64,000 nucleotides of DNA, taken from NCBI GenBank assembly GCA_039024915.1, contig JBCCPK010000001.1, positions 434,001-498,000 on the forward strand, read 5' to 3'. Source of the stretch: Pseudomonadota bacterium. Lineage in GTDB: Bacteria; Pseudomonadota; Alphaproteobacteria; Rhizobiales; MH13. The first letter of the stretch is position 1. The number at the start of each line of letters is the position of its first letter. Shown here one piece after another: positions 34,975 to 45,160 of the stretch. The position numbers were made by a program, and so were the translations under genes. A model generated the notes under the pieces. The model was not told where the DNA came from and searched no databases. It worked only from the letters and a program-made list of their open reading frames with translations.

Positions 34975-36401
34975 TGGCCGCGAACTCAAAAGACGATGAC
35001 GCAAAACCTCGCTTCGTCACAGGTTCGACGATGCGCCACACGATCGTCATGACCGGCACGGCTTCGATCGGCCTCGTGGCGATCTTCATCGTTGATTTTG
35101 CGAACCTTTTTTACATCGCCCAACTTGGTGAGACGGAATTGGCGGCGGCCATTGGATATGCCGGCACGCTGATGTTCTTCATCACTTCCGCCGCGATCGG
35201 CAGCACCATCGGGATCGTCGCACTGGTGTCGCGGGCGTTGGGAGCGGGCGATCTTGAGAGAGCGCGCAGCATAGGCGGTACCGGGCTCGTTTTTATCACG
35301 TTGGTCATCACGACGCTCAGTGCCATCTGTTTCATCTTTCTCGAAACGTTTCTCCGCGGCCTTGGCGCCGAAGGCCGCACGCTTGAAGTCGCGGTCGGTT
35401 TTCTGCAGATCGTAATCCCATCTATGCCGCTGCTCGCGCTGGGCATGGCCATGTCTGGCCTGCTGCGAGCGGTCGGTGATGCAAAACGAGCCATGTATGT
35501 GACGCTTGGCGCTGGAATCGCAGCGGCGATCATGGACCCGATCTTCATCTTCGGTTTCGACCTTGGGGTAACGGGCGCCGCAATCTCAACAAATCTGTCG
35601 CGGCTGTTTCTGTTAGCCCTGGGGATACATGGCGCGATCGTCGTCCATGGCCTAGCCATATGGCCGAGCCATACCAGCTTTCGGACGCATCTTGTCGCGA
35701 TAACCGGGATCGCAATTCCGGCCATTTTGACCAACGTCGCAACGCCGGTTGGCAACGCAATCATCACACGGGCGATCGCACCTTTCGGTGACGACGCTGT
35801 CGCCGGATGGGCAATCGTCGGTCGAATTATCCCCGTTGCTTTCGGTGCGATCTTCGCACTTTCCGGCGCGATCGGCCCAATCCTTGGTCAGAACTACGGC
35901 GCAGGTCAGGTTGACCGCGTGCAACGCGCATTCCGAGATGCGCTGACACTGATCATCCTGTACACGGTGGCGGTTTGGGGCATTCTGTTCATCGCCCGCG
36001 AACCGATTGTCGCGATGTTTGATGCGACCGGCGATGCCGCTTCGCTTGTTATCCTCTTCTGCACATGGGTTGCTGCAAGCTTTGTCTTCAACGGAGCTCT
36101 GTTCGTCGCCAACGCCTCATTTAACAACCTCGGCTACGCCACCTATTCGACGGTCTTCAATTGGGGCAAGGCGACGGTCGGCACGCTGCCCTTTGTCTGG
36201 CTCGGTGCCAGCTGGGGCGGGGCCGCAGGCGTCTTGATCGGTCAGGCAATCGGCTCAGTTGTCTTCGGCGTCGCGGCCGCTGCCACCGCCTGGGTCACCA
36301 TGCAAAGGCTCGAACCGCCCATAGATCGTGATCCCGACCATCCATTGCCCGCTCGCGCCGAACCGGCCCCATTCGCTTCGGGCAAAGCGGCATTGAACTA
36401 G
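34974..36401 (+). CDS. MATE family efflux transporter
   Basis: A 475-residue inner-membrane exporter with about twelve helices in two homologous halves (FYIAQLGETELAAAIGYAGTLMF in the first; GWAIVGRIIPVAFGAIFALSGAIGPILGQNYGAG in the second). MATE proteins expel cationic drugs and metabolites using Na+ or H+ gradients. It is translationally coupled to the CPA2 antiporter by a one-base overlap, so an ion-gradient link between the two is conceivable. Substrate unknown. Its 3' end overlaps the convergent EamA gene by four bases. Confidence 0.93.
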   Translation: MAANSKDDDAKPRFVTGSTMRHTIVMTGTASIGLVAIFIVDFANLFYIAQLGETELAAAIGYAGTLMFFITSAAIGSTIGIVALVSRALGAGDLERARSIGGTGLVFITLVITTLSAICFIFLETFLRGLGAEGRTLEVAVGFLQIVIPSMPLLALGMAMSGLLRAVGDAKRAMYVTLGAGIAAAIMDPIFIFGFDLGVTGAAISTNLSRLFLLALGIHGAIVVHGLAIWPSHTSFRTHLVAITGIAIPAILTNVATPVGNAIITRAIAPFGDDAVAGWAIVGRIIPVAFGAIFALSGAIGPILGQNYGAGQVDRVQRAFRDALTLIILYTVAVWGILFIAREPIVAMFDATGDAASLVILFCTWVAASFVFNGALFVANASFNNLGYATYSTVFNWGKATVGTLPFVWLGASWGGAAGVLIGQAIGSVVFGVAAAATAWVTMQRLEPPIDRDPDHPLPARAEPAPFASGKAALN

Positions 36402-37375
36402 CCGCCTTTGTTGACCGTCTGCCGCTTGCCGCCAGCAAGGACCAACCAATTGCCCATCAGCGCAAATGCCACCCCAACGGCCGCAAATATGGTCCACTGG
36501 TAGCCCTCAAACACAGTTGAAGATGCCAGCGCGACTATGGGAAAGATGACGGTCGCATAAGCGGCGCGTGCCCCGCCGATCCGGCCCAACAGGCTCAGAT
36601 AGCTCCAAAAGGCGATCACCGACGAAAACACGGCGAGCCATATCAAGGAGCCGACGTAAGCACTGGTTGCTTCAAAGATGAAAGGATGCCCTTGGGCAAC
36701 CGTCAATACCAAAAGCCAAAGCGTTCCATAGAGCATTCCCCATGCGTTAGAGGCCAAAAGCGGCAGACCCTTTTTCTGGGCTCGCGCTGACAACACGTTG
36801 CCCACGCAAAAGCTCAACGTCCCCAACAGGCAAAGGCCAAGGGCTAAGATAGCCTGGCGATTGAATGTCGTTCCGACGATCTCGGGCCAGAACAGAAAAC
36901 CGACCCCCAAGGCGCCGAATAGTGCACCTGCCAGCCTTCGCGGTTCCGGTCTTTGGCCAAAAAACAGGATCGCGATCAGGAAATTGATCACGGATGCAAG
37001 CGAAAAAACGACCGCCAGGAGACCGGCCGTGATCGTCAGCCCACCGTAGTAGAAAAAGAGAAAGTTGGTAGAGAACAGAAAGACGCCCATAGCCGCACAC
37101 AGGCCATGCTCACGTGCGCTAAAGCGTAAACGCTGACCGGCGTAGGCCGCCCACACGAAGACTATGGCGCCGGCCAACGCAAATCGCCAGACCAACGACA
37201 CCTCTGGCGCCACGACACCCAACTGCATGCGCAAGGCCAACCAGCTGGTGCCCCATACGAAACACGTTACCGCGAAGAGCGCATAATCGGACGCCGTGAG
37301 CATTGCATCATCATTGCTCGCTGCACTGCTCGAGGTGTCTGAGTTGGCTTGCGATGACACGACAGAAGACCACAT
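36398..37375 (-). CDS. EamA/DMT family transporter
   Basis: A 325-residue membrane protein with ten helices in two EamA repeats. Typical segments are VWGTSWLALRMQLGVVAPEVSLVWRF near the start, FLFYYGGLTITAGLLAVVFSLASVINFLIA, and IAFWSYLSLLGRIGGARAAYATVIFPIVALASS. Members export amino acids, nucleosides or other metabolites. The first 24 residues are Ser/Asn-rich and atypical; the ATG at 37303 (MLTASDYALFAV) is a good alternative start that matches relatives better. It is divergent from the patatin gene. Confidence 0.9.
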   Translation of the reverse strand: MWSSVVSSQANSDTSSSAASNDDAMLTASDYALFAVTCFVWGTSWLALRMQLGVVAPEVSLVWRFALAGAIVFVWAAYAGQRLRFSAREHGLCAAMGVFLFSTNFLFFYYGGLTITAGLLAVVFSLASVINFLIAILFFGQRPEPRRLAGALFGALGVGFLFWPEIVGTTFNRQAILALGLCLLGTLSFCVGNVLSARAQKKGLPLLASNAWGMLYGTLWLLVLTVAQGHPFIFEATSAYVGSLIWLAVFSSVIAFWSYLSLLGRIGGARAAYATVIFPIVALASSTVFEGYQWTIFAAVGVAFALMGNWLVLAGGKRQTVNKGG

Positions 37376-37445
37376 AAGTGCGGACGGTGACCGCGATCGA
37401 TGCCGTGCTCACCATGCCTTGCCCCTGTGTCATAAAATCGAAGCG

Positions 37446-38396
37446 ATGACCATGACCCCTTCACAGTCTCATCCAACATCTTCGGGCAGCTTAGCCGACG
37501 TGCTTGAAACGCCGTTGACGGCGACAACCCGAACGCAAAGCGATCTTCCAACGCTGGGGCTTGCGTTGGGTGGCGGTGGTGCGCGTGGTCTTGCGCACAT
37601 CGTTGTGCTGGAGGTCATCGATGAATTGAAGCTGCCCGTCTCTTGCATTGCCGGCACGTCCATCGGATCGATCATTGGTTGGGGCAGAGCATCCGGGATG
37701 ACAGGCGCGCAGATGCGCGAAATCGCGATGACCACGTTTCTCGACAGCCGGGAAGTCGCTGCGCGCGTCTGGAAAATGCGCCCCAAGAATTGGGGCGCGC
37801 TCAGGGGCATGAGCATGCAGCTTGATGCGGACGCGGTGCTGTCAGCCTTTCTGCCAGAGGGCCTCAAGGCCACTTTTGAGGAACTCACCACGCCGCTAAG
37901 CGTTACCACGACCGACTATTATGGCTGGAGCTCGCACACAATCACCGCCGGCCCCATCAAGGCGGCCGTCTCAGCGAGCATTGCGATTCCCTTTGTTTTT
38001 CGCCCCACAGTTCTGAACGGTCGCGTCCACGTTGATGGTGGCGTGGTCAATCCCTTACCCACCGGAGCCTTGGGGGCTTGTGATCTGACGGTGGCGGTTG
38101 ACGTTATTGGCGGGCCTGAGCCGGCGGGCGAGAACAGCGGCGATGCGGTTGACGAGCCACCATCGCAATTGGAGAGCATTCTCGGCGCCACACAGCTTTG
38201 CATGCAGACCATCACCAAGGCGCATCTTGAACGCCACCCGCCAGACATTCTTATCACCCCGCCAATCGCCAATTTTCCCGCGCTGAACTTTCTCAAAGCG
38301 CAAGAGGTGCTGATGGCCGCCGACAGTAAGAAAGAGCTTGTCCGACGGCAGATCAGCGAGGGTGTTGAGAAGTGGCTGAGGCAACGCACCGCGTGA
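37446..38396 (+). CDS. patatin-like phospholipase
   Basis: A 316-residue patatin-fold lipid acyl hydrolase. The oxyanion loop is LALGGGGARGLAH, the nucleophile elbow is GTSIG with the catalytic Ser, and the catalytic Asp is in VDGGVVNPLP, so the Ser-Asp dyad is complete. An FLKAQEVLMAAD segment near the end is typical of the bacterial RssA/YchK-like group. The frame opens at 37296, inside the divergent EamA gene; I use the ATG at 37446. Substrate is probably membrane phospholipid. No secretion signal is visible. Confidence 0.9.
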   Translation: MTMTPSQSHPTSSGSLADVLETPLTATTRTQSDLPTLGLALGGGGARGLAHIVVLEVIDELKLPVSCIAGTSIGSIIGWGRASGMTGAQMREIAMTTFLDSREVAARVWKMRPKNWGALRGMSMQLDADAVLSAFLPEGLKATFEELTTPLSVTTTDYYGWSSHTITAGPIKAAVSASIAIPFVFRPTVLNGRVHVDGGVVNPLPTGALGACDLTVAVDVIGGPEPAGENSGDAVDEPPSQLESILGATQLCMQTITKAHLERHPPDILITPPIANFPALNFLKAQEVLMAADSKKELVRRQISEGVEKWLRQRTA

Positions 38397-38509
38397 ACGG
38401 GGTCGGATGACAGCTTGGCCGAAGAAAGAACAGCTGGGCAAGCGAGGCCTATGGGCGACCGCAAAACCTGCCGCTTAGGCGAACCGTGCGTGTGAGAACT
38501 GGGAACGGA

Positions 38510-39343
38510 ATGGCTAGTTGGGCGCTTGATCAAACCTTTCGCACGTCTGCAGGATCAGTCGCCGCCGGGCGCGCGGGCGACGGACCGGACCTGGTTTTGG
38601 CGCATGGATGGCCATGGTCCTCCTACTCGTGGCATCGCGTGATCCCAGAACTGGCCAACGCGTTCACGGTGCATTGGTACGACATGCCTGGCTATGGAAG
38701 GTCGGACAAATCTGAGAAGCAACGCACGTCCCTTGATATTCAGGGTGAAGTCTTTGCCGAGATGATGACGCATTGGGGGTTATCAACGCCAACCGTTGTT
38801 GCGCACGACTTCGGAGGCGCGACGACGCTCAGGGCGCATTTGCTCCTGGGAGTGGATTTCAAGAGATACGTGCTCATGAACGTGGTGGCCATGCGTCCCT
38901 GGGGCTCGGATTTCTTCGAGCATATGAAGCGGCACGTCGACGCTTTCCAAGGCTTGCCACCGCACATCCACAAGGCTGTCGTGGAAGCCTATATCAGGGG
39001 AGCATTGGTCAACGATTTGGCTCCTGAGGACTTCGAGGCGCTCGTCGCGCCATGGCTGACCGATCAAGGAGCGCCTAGCTTTTATCGACAGTTTGCGCAG
39101 GCTGATGAGAGGTTCACTGCCGAAGTCGAACCGCTGTTCGGAGAGATCCGATGCCCGGTCAAGATAGTGTGGGGCGAGGACGATCCATGGATACCGCTTG
39201 AGAGGGGCACGGCATTACACAAGCGGATACCGAGGGCGGAATTTGCGACCATAGCCGGCGCTGGCCATTTACCGCAGCTCGAGAAGCTCGATGCGGTTCT
39301 CAGAGACCTAGTGGAATTTCTCGTCCCAGCGGATCAGCCTTGA
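38510..39343 (+). CDS. alpha/beta hydrolase with Asp nucleophile (dehalogenase-like)
   Basis: 277 residues in the alpha/beta-hydrolase fold. The oxyanion motif is HGWPWSSYSW (from about His32). The nucleophile elbow is VAHDFGG, placing an Asp (residue 100) where esterases have Ser, as in haloalkane/haloacetate dehalogenases and epoxide hydrolases. The catalytic His is about 253 (GAGHLPQLE), and WGEDDPWIP holds a further acidic residue. The likely reaction therefore goes through an ester intermediate to release halide or open an epoxide. The frame opens at a GTG at 38486; the ATG at 38510 is preceded by a purine-rich stretch. Confidence 0.85.
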   Translation: MASWALDQTFRTSAGSVAAGRAGDGPDLVLAHGWPWSSYSWHRVIPELANAFTVHWYDMPGYGRSDKSEKQRTSLDIQGEVFAEMMTHWGLSTPTVVAHDFGGATTLRAHLLLGVDFKRYVLMNVVAMRPWGSDFFEHMKRHVDAFQGLPPHIHKAVVEAYIRGALVNDLAPEDFEALVAPWLTDQGAPSFYRQFAQADERFTAEVEPLFGEIRCPVKIVWGEDDPWIPLERGTALHKRIPRAEFATIAGAGHLPQLEKLDAVLRDLVEFLVPADQP

Positions 39344-39420
39344 AACAGTTCGTCGGAAGCAAGGCCGCATAGCAACGCGATCAGCTCCTTCTAAAATGCG
39401 CTCAACCGATCCCAGCGCGG

Positions 39421-39987
39421 TTAACCGCGCCGTCCCGGTAGCATGCGCCACAAGAGCCCATCACGCATGAAGAATTGATGGCGCAGCACAAGAAGCACGT
39501 GACCCGCAACGGCGGCGGCGAGGACGTATCCCGAGACGATGTGCACCCATTTGGCGGCGAACTCGAGCCACTCACGCTCGCCAATGGGGTTCGGCAATCT
39601 CCACTCGCCAAACAGCAAGACGCCAAAGCCGCCAGCCATGACGTACAGATAGCCGCTGACCGGCATCACGAACATGGCGAGATAAAGCAGCTGCTCCGCG
39701 CGGTGGATAAAAACCTTCTCGCCGTCTCCCAATGTTGGCGCCCAGTCCGGTAACTGACCAATCGAACGGTTGATGATCCGGAAGATAGCAATGGCCAGAG
39801 CGACAAGGCCGATGGATTTGTGCCAATTGAAGTAGGCGTTTTGGTCCAATCCGGCGACGAGCGTACCGCGTTCCATACCAAGCATGATGTTGCCGCTGGC
39901 GTATTGCCACGCGAACAGTACCACGATCAGCCAGTGAAAGAGCTTTGTCAGGGCACCGTAACTGTCCGCAGAGTTGCTCAAAGCCAT
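39421..39987 (-). CDS. cytochrome b561 family protein
   Basis: 188 residues with four membrane helices carrying the histidines expected for two b hemes: LFHW (helix 1, His18), NWHKSIGL (helix 2), HRAEQLLYLAMFVMPVSGY (helix 3) and HIVSGYVLAAAVAGHVLLVLRHQF (helix 4). The family moves electrons between quinol and a periplasmic acceptor. The frame opens at 40068; the ATG at 39987 (MALSNSADSYGALTKLFHW) gives a typical start. It lies 102 bases downstream of upp and may be read through from the nucleoside operon, but has no pathway link to it. Confidence 0.9.
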   Translation of the reverse strand: MALSNSADSYGALTKLFHWLIVVLFAWQYASGNIMLGMERGTLVAGLDQNAYFNWHKSIGLVALAIAIFRIINRSIGQLPDWAPTLGDGEKVFIHRAEQLLYLAMFVMPVSGYLYVMAGGFGVLLFGEWRLPNPIGEREWLEFAAKWVHIVSGYVLAAAVAGHVLLVLRHQFFMRDGLLWRMLPGRRG

Positions 39988-40089
39988 GACTGGAACCCCA
40001 TCAATGTTGCCGCGCTGGTTGGACCGGACAAGGCTGACGGAAGGCGATGAGAAGCACAAGACCTTCACAGCCGGGTTGGGCCCCCAAAA

Positions 40090-40719
40090 CTACTTCGTCC
40101 CGAACATCCGGTCGCCGGCATCGCCAAGGCCAGGCACAATGTACCCATGGTCATTGAGATGACTGTCGATCGCGGCGGTCACCACCGGCACATCCGGGTG
40201 GGTCGTTGTGAACTTCTCGATGCCTTCGGGCGCAGCGAGAAGACATACGAACCGGATGTTGTGCGCGCCCCGTTCCTTAAGCTTGGTCACCGCTGCCGAC
40301 ACTGAGTTTGAAGTCGCGAGCATGGGATCGAGCACGATCACCAAACGGTCTGAGAGATCTTCAGGTGCTTTGAAATAGTATTCCACCGGCTGAAGCGTTT
40401 CGGGATCGCGATACAGACCGATATGGGCAACACGGGCTGCCGGCACGAGGTCGAGCATGCCTTCGAGAAGCCCGTCACCGGCGCGCAGGACCGATGCGAA
40501 CACGAGCTTTTTTCCCGACAGTTTCGGTGCCTTCATCGGTTCGAGCGGGGTCTCGATATCGACCTGCTCGGTCTCAAGATCGCGGGTCGTCTCGTAACAG
40601 AGCAAATGGGAGATTTCGAAAAGGAGCCGGCGGAAAGAAGCGGTGGAGGTGTTCTTGTCCCGCATCAAGGTGAGCTTGTGCTGAATGAGCGGATGATCAA
40701 CGACGGTCACACCTTGCAT
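40090..40719 (-). CDS. upp: uracil phosphoribosyltransferase
   Basis: A 209-residue cytosolic enzyme converting uracil and PRPP to UMP. Conserved segments are [46 protein letters not shown] and [17 protein letters not shown], with a C-terminal uracil-binding loop [17 protein letters not shown]. The PRPP-binding loop reads [14 protein letters not shown], where many enzymes have GG in place of SN; this loop varies in alphaproteobacteria. I use the ATG at 40719, preceded by GGAG. Last gene of the nucleoside operon; it salvages uracil released by thymidine/uridine phosphorylase action. Confidence 0.96.
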   Translation of the reverse strand: MQGVTVVDHPLIQHKLTLMRDKNTSTASFRRLLFEISHLLCYETTRDLETEQVDIETPLEPMKAPKLSGKKLVFASVLRAGDGLLEGMLDLVPAARVAHIGLYRDPETLQPVEYYFKAPEDLSDRLVIVLDPMLATSNSVSAAVTKLKERGAHNIRFVCLLAAPEGIEKFTTTHPDVPVVTAAIDSHLNDHGYIVPGLGDAGDRMFGTK

Positions 40720-40765
40720 TAGGGGGCTCCTTATTGGCTTTGCAGATGTGTTGTGGCGCAGGCTG

Positions 40766-41761
40766 CTAGGCGGACGCAACTGCCTCGTCTAGTTTTGCCA
40801 AGAGTTTTGCGCGGGTTTCCTCATCCATGAAGGCCGAGTTGAGCGCATTGCGCGTCAGCATGGCGCGCAAGGGGCGGTCGGCTCCGCCCAACAGGCGGAC
40901 CATCGTCGCGTAGTCCTTTTCAAGCGACGTATGAAAGTGTGGCGGGTCATCGGAGTTGGCGGTCACGAGCACACCTTGATTGTGCAGCCGCATGGCAGGA
41001 TGTGCTGTCTGCGATCGAACCGCTTGCAGCACCAAATTGGATTGCGGACAGACCTCGAGCGTGATTCCGCGCTGAACGAGCTCGGCCACCAGCAGCGTAT
41101 CGTCGGCAGCCCGGATACCGTGGCCAATGCGCGTGACACCCAGCGTGAGCGCATCACGGATGGTATCTGGCCCGGTCCATTCACCGGCATGGCACGTCAG
41201 TCCCAGCCCGGCCGCGGCACACCTGTCGAAAGCCGGGCTGGCATCGTTGACGGTTCCTGCCGTTTCAGAACCAGCAAGGCCAAAACCCACAATGTGGGAG
41301 TTCGACTTGGCTGCGTGCACGGCTATCTCGGCAGCCCGATAGATACTGACCTTGCCGAAATGACGGACACCCGTTGGGATGATGCGGCACGCAATGCCAT
41401 GCTCGGCTTCGGCGCGCTTCTGCCCTGCAGCAAGGGCATCGAGGTAGGCGACGGGGTCCACGCCGGCCTGTTCGGCATGGTCCGTCGATGCGAAAATTTC
41501 CGAATAGATCGTCCCCTGCTCCGCCAGAGCACAAGCATAGGCATAAGCGAGTTCGGCGTAATCCTCGGGCCGAGTGAAAACGCTTGCAGCCCGATCGTAA
41601 GCGCCGAGAAAACTGTCGAAATTCGACCAGATGTAGCCGTCATCTTCATCGATCAGTCCGGTGATGTCCTGCCCATTGCGTTGAGCCAGTTCACGCACGA
41701 GCTCTGGCGGCGCAGCCCCTTCGATGTGGCAGTGCAGTTCGGCGAGCGGAATGGCGATCAC
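40766..41761 (-). CDS. add: adenosine deaminase
   Basis: A 331-residue zinc enzyme that deaminates adenosine and deoxyadenosine to inosine. Metal ligands are His10 and His12 (AELHCHIEG), the later His in [10 protein letters not shown] and the Asp pair in NSDDPPHF; the catalytic Glu is in HAGE, and RIGHGIRA is also conserved. The start is a GTG at 41761 that overlaps the deoB stop (GTGA), so the two are coupled. Longer starts upstream lie inside deoB. The inosine formed would be split by the purine nucleoside phosphorylase encoded in the same operon. Confidence 0.94.
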   Translation of the reverse strand: MIAIPLAELHCHIEGAAPPELVRELAQRNGQDITGLIDEDDGYIWSNFDSFLGAYDRAASVFTRPEDYAELAYAYACALAEQGTIYSEIFASTDHAEQAGVDPVAYLDALAAGQKRAEAEHGIACRIIPTGVRHFGKVSIYRAAEIAVHAAKSNSHIVGFGLAGSETAGTVNDASPAFDRCAAAGLGLTCHAGEWTGPDTIRDALTLGVTRIGHGIRAADDTLLVAELVQRGITLEVCPQSNLVLQAVRSQTAHPAMRLHNQGVLVTANSDDPPHFHTSLEKDYATMVRLLGGADRPLRAMLTRNALNSAFMDEETRAKLLAKLDEAVASA

Positions 41762-42999
41762 AGGATCGACACCCCATGGCGCCCTGCAGGGAGACCAAGC
41801 CATTTCGCAGCCGTCTCCCCGATGTCTGCAAACGTGTCGAGCACGCCTGCATCACCTGGCTTGAGCCCATGGGCGGTTATCAGAACCGGGACCCGTTCGC
41901 GGGTGTGGTCGGTGCCGACCCAGCTGGGATCATTGCCGTGATCGGCGGTGAGGATCAGAAGATCGTCTTCGCGCAGCGCATTCAGGAGACTTGGGACCAG
42001 CTGATCAAAGCGCTCAAGCGCATCGGCATAACCGGCTATATTCCGGCGGTGACCAAACTCGCTGTCGAAGTCGACAAAGTTCGCGAAGATCAGATCACCA
42101 GGTTGTGCTTCTCTATCGCCGTCCACTGTCTCCAAAAGAACCTCGAATAGGCCTTTAATGCCAGGGCTCTTGCGAACCTCGTCGATCCCGTTCATCGCGA
42201 ATATATCGCCGAGCTTACCCAAGGCTATGACCTGCCCGCCCGCATCCTTGACCCGGTTGAGCACGGTCGGTTCCGGGGGCGGAATCGCAAAATCCTTGCG
42301 ATTGGAGGTGCGCTGGAACGTCTGCCCGGTTTCGCCGACGAATGGTCGTGCAATCACCCGGCCGATATTCATCGGATCGACAAGGCGACGCGCCACTTCA
42401 CAGATTTGATACAGGCGCTCGAGCCCAAAGTGGGTCTCGTGTGCCGCGATCTGGAAGACCGAGTCCGCTGAGGTGTAGACGATCGGCTTGCCGCTTGCGA
42501 TGTGCTCCGCGCCGAAGTCCGCCACAACAACTGTGCCCGATCCGTGAGCGTTACAGAGCGTGCCGGGCAAACTCGCTTCAACTATGAAAGCTTCCATCAA
42601 ATCGGGAGGGAAGACGGGCTGCGTCTTCGGAAAATAGCCCCAGTCGAACGGCACAGGAACACCCGCAATCTCCCAATGGCCAGAAGGCGTGTCTTTGCCC
42701 CTGGAAACTTCGCTTGCCGCCGCGAAGCGCCCCTTGAGGTCTGCTACACGCAAATCAGGATGGTCGACCCCGCTTGCGATTTCCATCGCACGGCCCAACC
42801 CAAGTCTTGCAAGGTTTGGGACGCGTAAGGGACCGGATCGAAGACCGACCTCATCGCCCCGACCCTCGGCGCAGGCTTCCGCAATGTGGCCCACAGTGTT
42901 GGCCCCTGTGTCGGGCACATCACCGTTGAAAAACCGGTCTGCATCAGGTGCGCCACCTATCCCGACACTATCGAGGACCACAAGAAAGACCCGGGCCAT
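41758..42999 (-). CDS. deoB: phosphopentomutase
   Basis: A 413-residue member of the alkaline phosphatase superfamily that interconverts (deoxy)ribose 1-phosphate and 5-phosphate. Conserved segments are [17 protein letters not shown] with the first metal Asp, [13 protein letters not shown] with the nucleophile Thr, [45 protein letters not shown] and [10 protein letters not shown]. It handles the sugar phosphates from PunA and DeoA. No deoxyribose-phosphate aldolase gene (deoC) follows in this window. The ATG at 42999 shares a base with the deoA stop. Confidence 0.96.
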   Translation of the reverse strand: MARVFLVVLDSVGIGGAPDADRFFNGDVPDTGANTVGHIAEACAEGRGDEVGLRSGPLRVPNLARLGLGRAMEIASGVDHPDLRVADLKGRFAAASEVSRGKDTPSGHWEIAGVPVPFDWGYFPKTQPVFPPDLMEAFIVEASLPGTLCNAHGSGTVVVADFGAEHIASGKPIVYTSADSVFQIAAHETHFGLERLYQICEVARRLVDPMNIGRVIARPFVGETGQTFQRTSNRKDFAIPPPEPTVLNRVKDAGGQVIALGKLGDIFAMNGIDEVRKSPGIKGLFEVLLETVDGDREAQPGDLIFANFVDFDSEFGHRRNIAGYADALERFDQLVPSLLNALREDDLLILTADHGNDPSWVGTDHTRERVPVLITAHGLKPGDAGVLDTFADIGETAAKWLGLPAGRHGVSIL

Positions 43000-44324
43000 C
43001 ACGACGTACCTGTGGGCGCCAAACGGCGATAGATCGCTGGTCGCGGATCAGACGCGTTACCGATGGTGACGGCCGCCGACACCCGGCGCTCGGCCTCGTC
43101 GGCTGCTTCAGGCGTACGCGCCAGAACCCGCGCCAGCGGCTCGCCCTTTTCGAGCCTTTGCCCGCAAGCGATGATGTTTGTGAGTCCGACAGCATGATCG
43201 ATGGAATCTTGCGGATTTATCCGCCCACCACCGAGAGCAACAACGGCGTTTCCAACCGCTCTGGTGTCCATTGCGACCACTTCGCCGGTCTGCGGTGCCG
43301 GAATGTCTCGGACGACTTCCGGGGTGATCAGGTATGCGCGGTAGCGCTCAACGAAGTCCGAAGGTCCACCTAACGTCTGCACCATACGCGCGAACATCTC
43401 TGCGGCTTGACCGTTATCCAGTGCATCAGCAACTTTCGACAGTGCGTTTGTTTCGTCCGCCAAGTCCCCCAAAACCAGCATCTCAGCACACAGGGCCAGC
43501 GTCACCTCACGCACGCGCGGGTCTTGGGCTCGGCCGGTCAAAAATTCCACGGCGGTCGCGACCTCAACTGCGTTTCCGGCAGCGTGACCCAGCACTTCAT
43601 TCATGTCGGTCAGGAGGGCCGAGGTCTTGGTTCCTGCGCCGTTCGCCACGGCCACAAGACTGTCCGCCAGCGCTTCGCTTTGCGCATGGGAAGGCATGAA
43701 AGCGCCCGAGCCGGATTTGACGTCCAGCACCAAGCCATTGAGGCCCGCAGCAAGTTTCTTTGAGAGGATGGATGCGGTGATCAGGTCGATGCTTTCGACC
43801 GTCGCTGTCACGTCCCGCACGCCATAAAAGCGCTTGTCCGCAGGCGCGAGGCTCGCGGTCTGCCCTATGATCGCGCACCCGCACGCTTCGACGGTTCTCC
43901 GAAAGGTCTCATTGTCAGGTTGGGTCTGATAGCCGGGAATGGAGTCCATCTTGTCGAGCGTGCCGCCCGTATGGCCCAAACCGCGTCCGGATATCATGGG
44001 AACGTAACCACCGCATGCTGCGACGATCGGGGCGAGCATCAACGACAGATTGTCGCCAACGCCTCCCGTTGAGTGCTTGTCGAGCGCGGGACCATTGAGA
44101 TGCGACCAGTCGAGGACATCGCCGGAGTCGCGCATCGCCAGCGTCAGCGCAACCCGCTCGTTCATCTGCATGCCTTGAAAGAAAACAGACATGGCAAACG
44201 CCGAGATCTGGGCGTCGGTCACACCTCCGGATGTGATGCCATCGACCAGGAAACCAATCTCATCGGTTGTCAGCGTGCCGCCGTCGCGCTTCTTGGCAAT
44301 CAACTCTTGGGGAAGGAAGTCCAT
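42999..44324 (-). CDS. deoA: thymidine phosphorylase
   Basis: 441 residues. Phosphorolysis of thymidine and deoxyuridine gives the base and deoxyribose 1-phosphate. The N-terminal helical part ([21 protein letters not shown]) precedes the phosphate- and substrate-binding motif [24 protein letters not shown] and [21 protein letters not shown]. The C-terminal domain is typical of nucleoside phosphorylase class II ([14 protein letters not shown]-like segment; [22 protein letters not shown]). It sits 30 bases after punA and is coupled to deoB. Confidence 0.96.
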   Translation of the reverse strand: MDFLPQELIAKKRDGGTLTTDEIGFLVDGITSGGVTDAQISAFAMSVFFQGMQMNERVALTLAMRDSGDVLDWSHLNGPALDKHSTGGVGDNLSLMLAPIVAACGGYVPMISGRGLGHTGGTLDKMDSIPGYQTQPDNETFRRTVEACGCAIIGQTASLAPADKRFYGVRDVTATVESIDLITASILSKKLAAGLNGLVLDVKSGSGAFMPSHAQSEALADSLVAVANGAGTKTSALLTDMNEVLGHAAGNAVEVATAVEFLTGRAQDPRVREVTLALCAEMLVLGDLADETNALSKVADALDNGQAAEMFARMVQTLGGPSDFVERYRAYLITPEVVRDIPAPQTGEVVAMDTRAVGNAVVALGGGRINPQDSIDHAVGLTNIIACGQRLEKGEPLARVLARTPEAADEAERRVSAAVTIGNASDPRPAIYRRLAPTGTS

Positions 44325-44354
44325 GGGTGACTGTGTCAGGTGCGCCGCGCCAAC

Positions 44355-45158
44355 TCAACTGGCGGCGCGATCAGCAACCAGGGCGCGGATCAGACGGCTG
44401 AGTTTGGGAACAATGGTTGCGCCGACATCTTTGGTTTCATGGTGCGAGAGCGCGTCACCCGTCATGCCAGCACCCAGGTTTGTGATCGACGAGATGCCCA
44501 GCACCTTTATATCGTGCAGCCGCGCAAGGATGGTCTCGGGCACTGTGGACATGCCGACAGCGTCCATCCCCAAGATGCGGGCCATGCGAATCTCAGCAGG
44601 CGTCTCGAATGACGGACCAAGAAACCAGCCATAGACCCCTTCGTGCAAATCGATTTTTTGTTCGGCGGCAATTCGCTTGGCGATGGAACGCCATGCGGGG
44701 TCGTAAGCATCGACCATATTGGCGAAGCGCCCATCACCTTCAACGCCGATCAGTGGGTTGCGCCCGGAGAAATTGATATGGTCGGAGATCAGCATCAGCG
44801 CGCCCGGCCCCATTTCTTCATGCAACGAGCCGGCAGCGTTCGTCAGGATCAGGTGCTCAACGCCAAGCGCCTTCAGTGTTGCAATGGGGGTCGCCATCGC
44901 ATCGGCTGACCCGGTTTCATAGGCATGTACACGCCCCGCAAGCACCGCCACCTCGACGCCTTCGAGCTTCCCTATCACCAGTTCGGCCGCATGAGATGAA
45001 ACGGTCGAAAGCGGGAAATGCGGCAGGTCCGTGTAGGGGAAATGGGTCGCGCCCTCGATTTGGTTCACCAGACCACCCAGGCCGGATCCAAGTACCAGGC
45101 CAAGCTTCGGCGCCGCGTCGGGAAGCCGAGCTCGAATGACGGAAGCGGCGTCCGACAC
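44355..45158 (-). CDS. punA: purine-nucleoside phosphorylase (trimeric class)
   Basis: 267 residues. Splits inosine, guanosine and their deoxy forms into base and (deoxy)ribose 1-phosphate. Motifs of the trimeric PNP/MTAP family: the phosphate loop LGSGLGGL, the SSHAAELVIG and AGRVHAYE segments, LILTNAAGSL, LISDHINFSGRNPLIG, GPSFETPAEIRMAR, DAVGMSTVPE and the base-contact region SITNLGAGM. It is two bases after cdd and 30 before deoA, all on one transcript. Confidence 0.95.
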   Translation of the reverse strand: MSDAASVIRARLPDAAPKLGLVLGSGLGGLVNQIEGATHFPYTDLPHFPLSTVSSHAAELVIGKLEGVEVAVLAGRVHAYETGSADAMATPIATLKALGVEHLILTNAAGSLHEEMGPGALMLISDHINFSGRNPLIGVEGDGRFANMVDAYDPAWRSIAKRIAAEQKIDLHEGVYGWFLGPSFETPAEIRMARILGMDAVGMSTVPETILARLHDIKVLGISSITNLGAGMTGDALSHHETKDVGATIVPKLSRLIRALVADRAAS

Positions 45159-45160
45159 GT

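Noticed and set aside
40931-41941. 336-residue plus-strand frame opposite add and deoB
   Set aside because: Runs across the junction of two certain genes on the other strand; composition is that of an antisense shadow.
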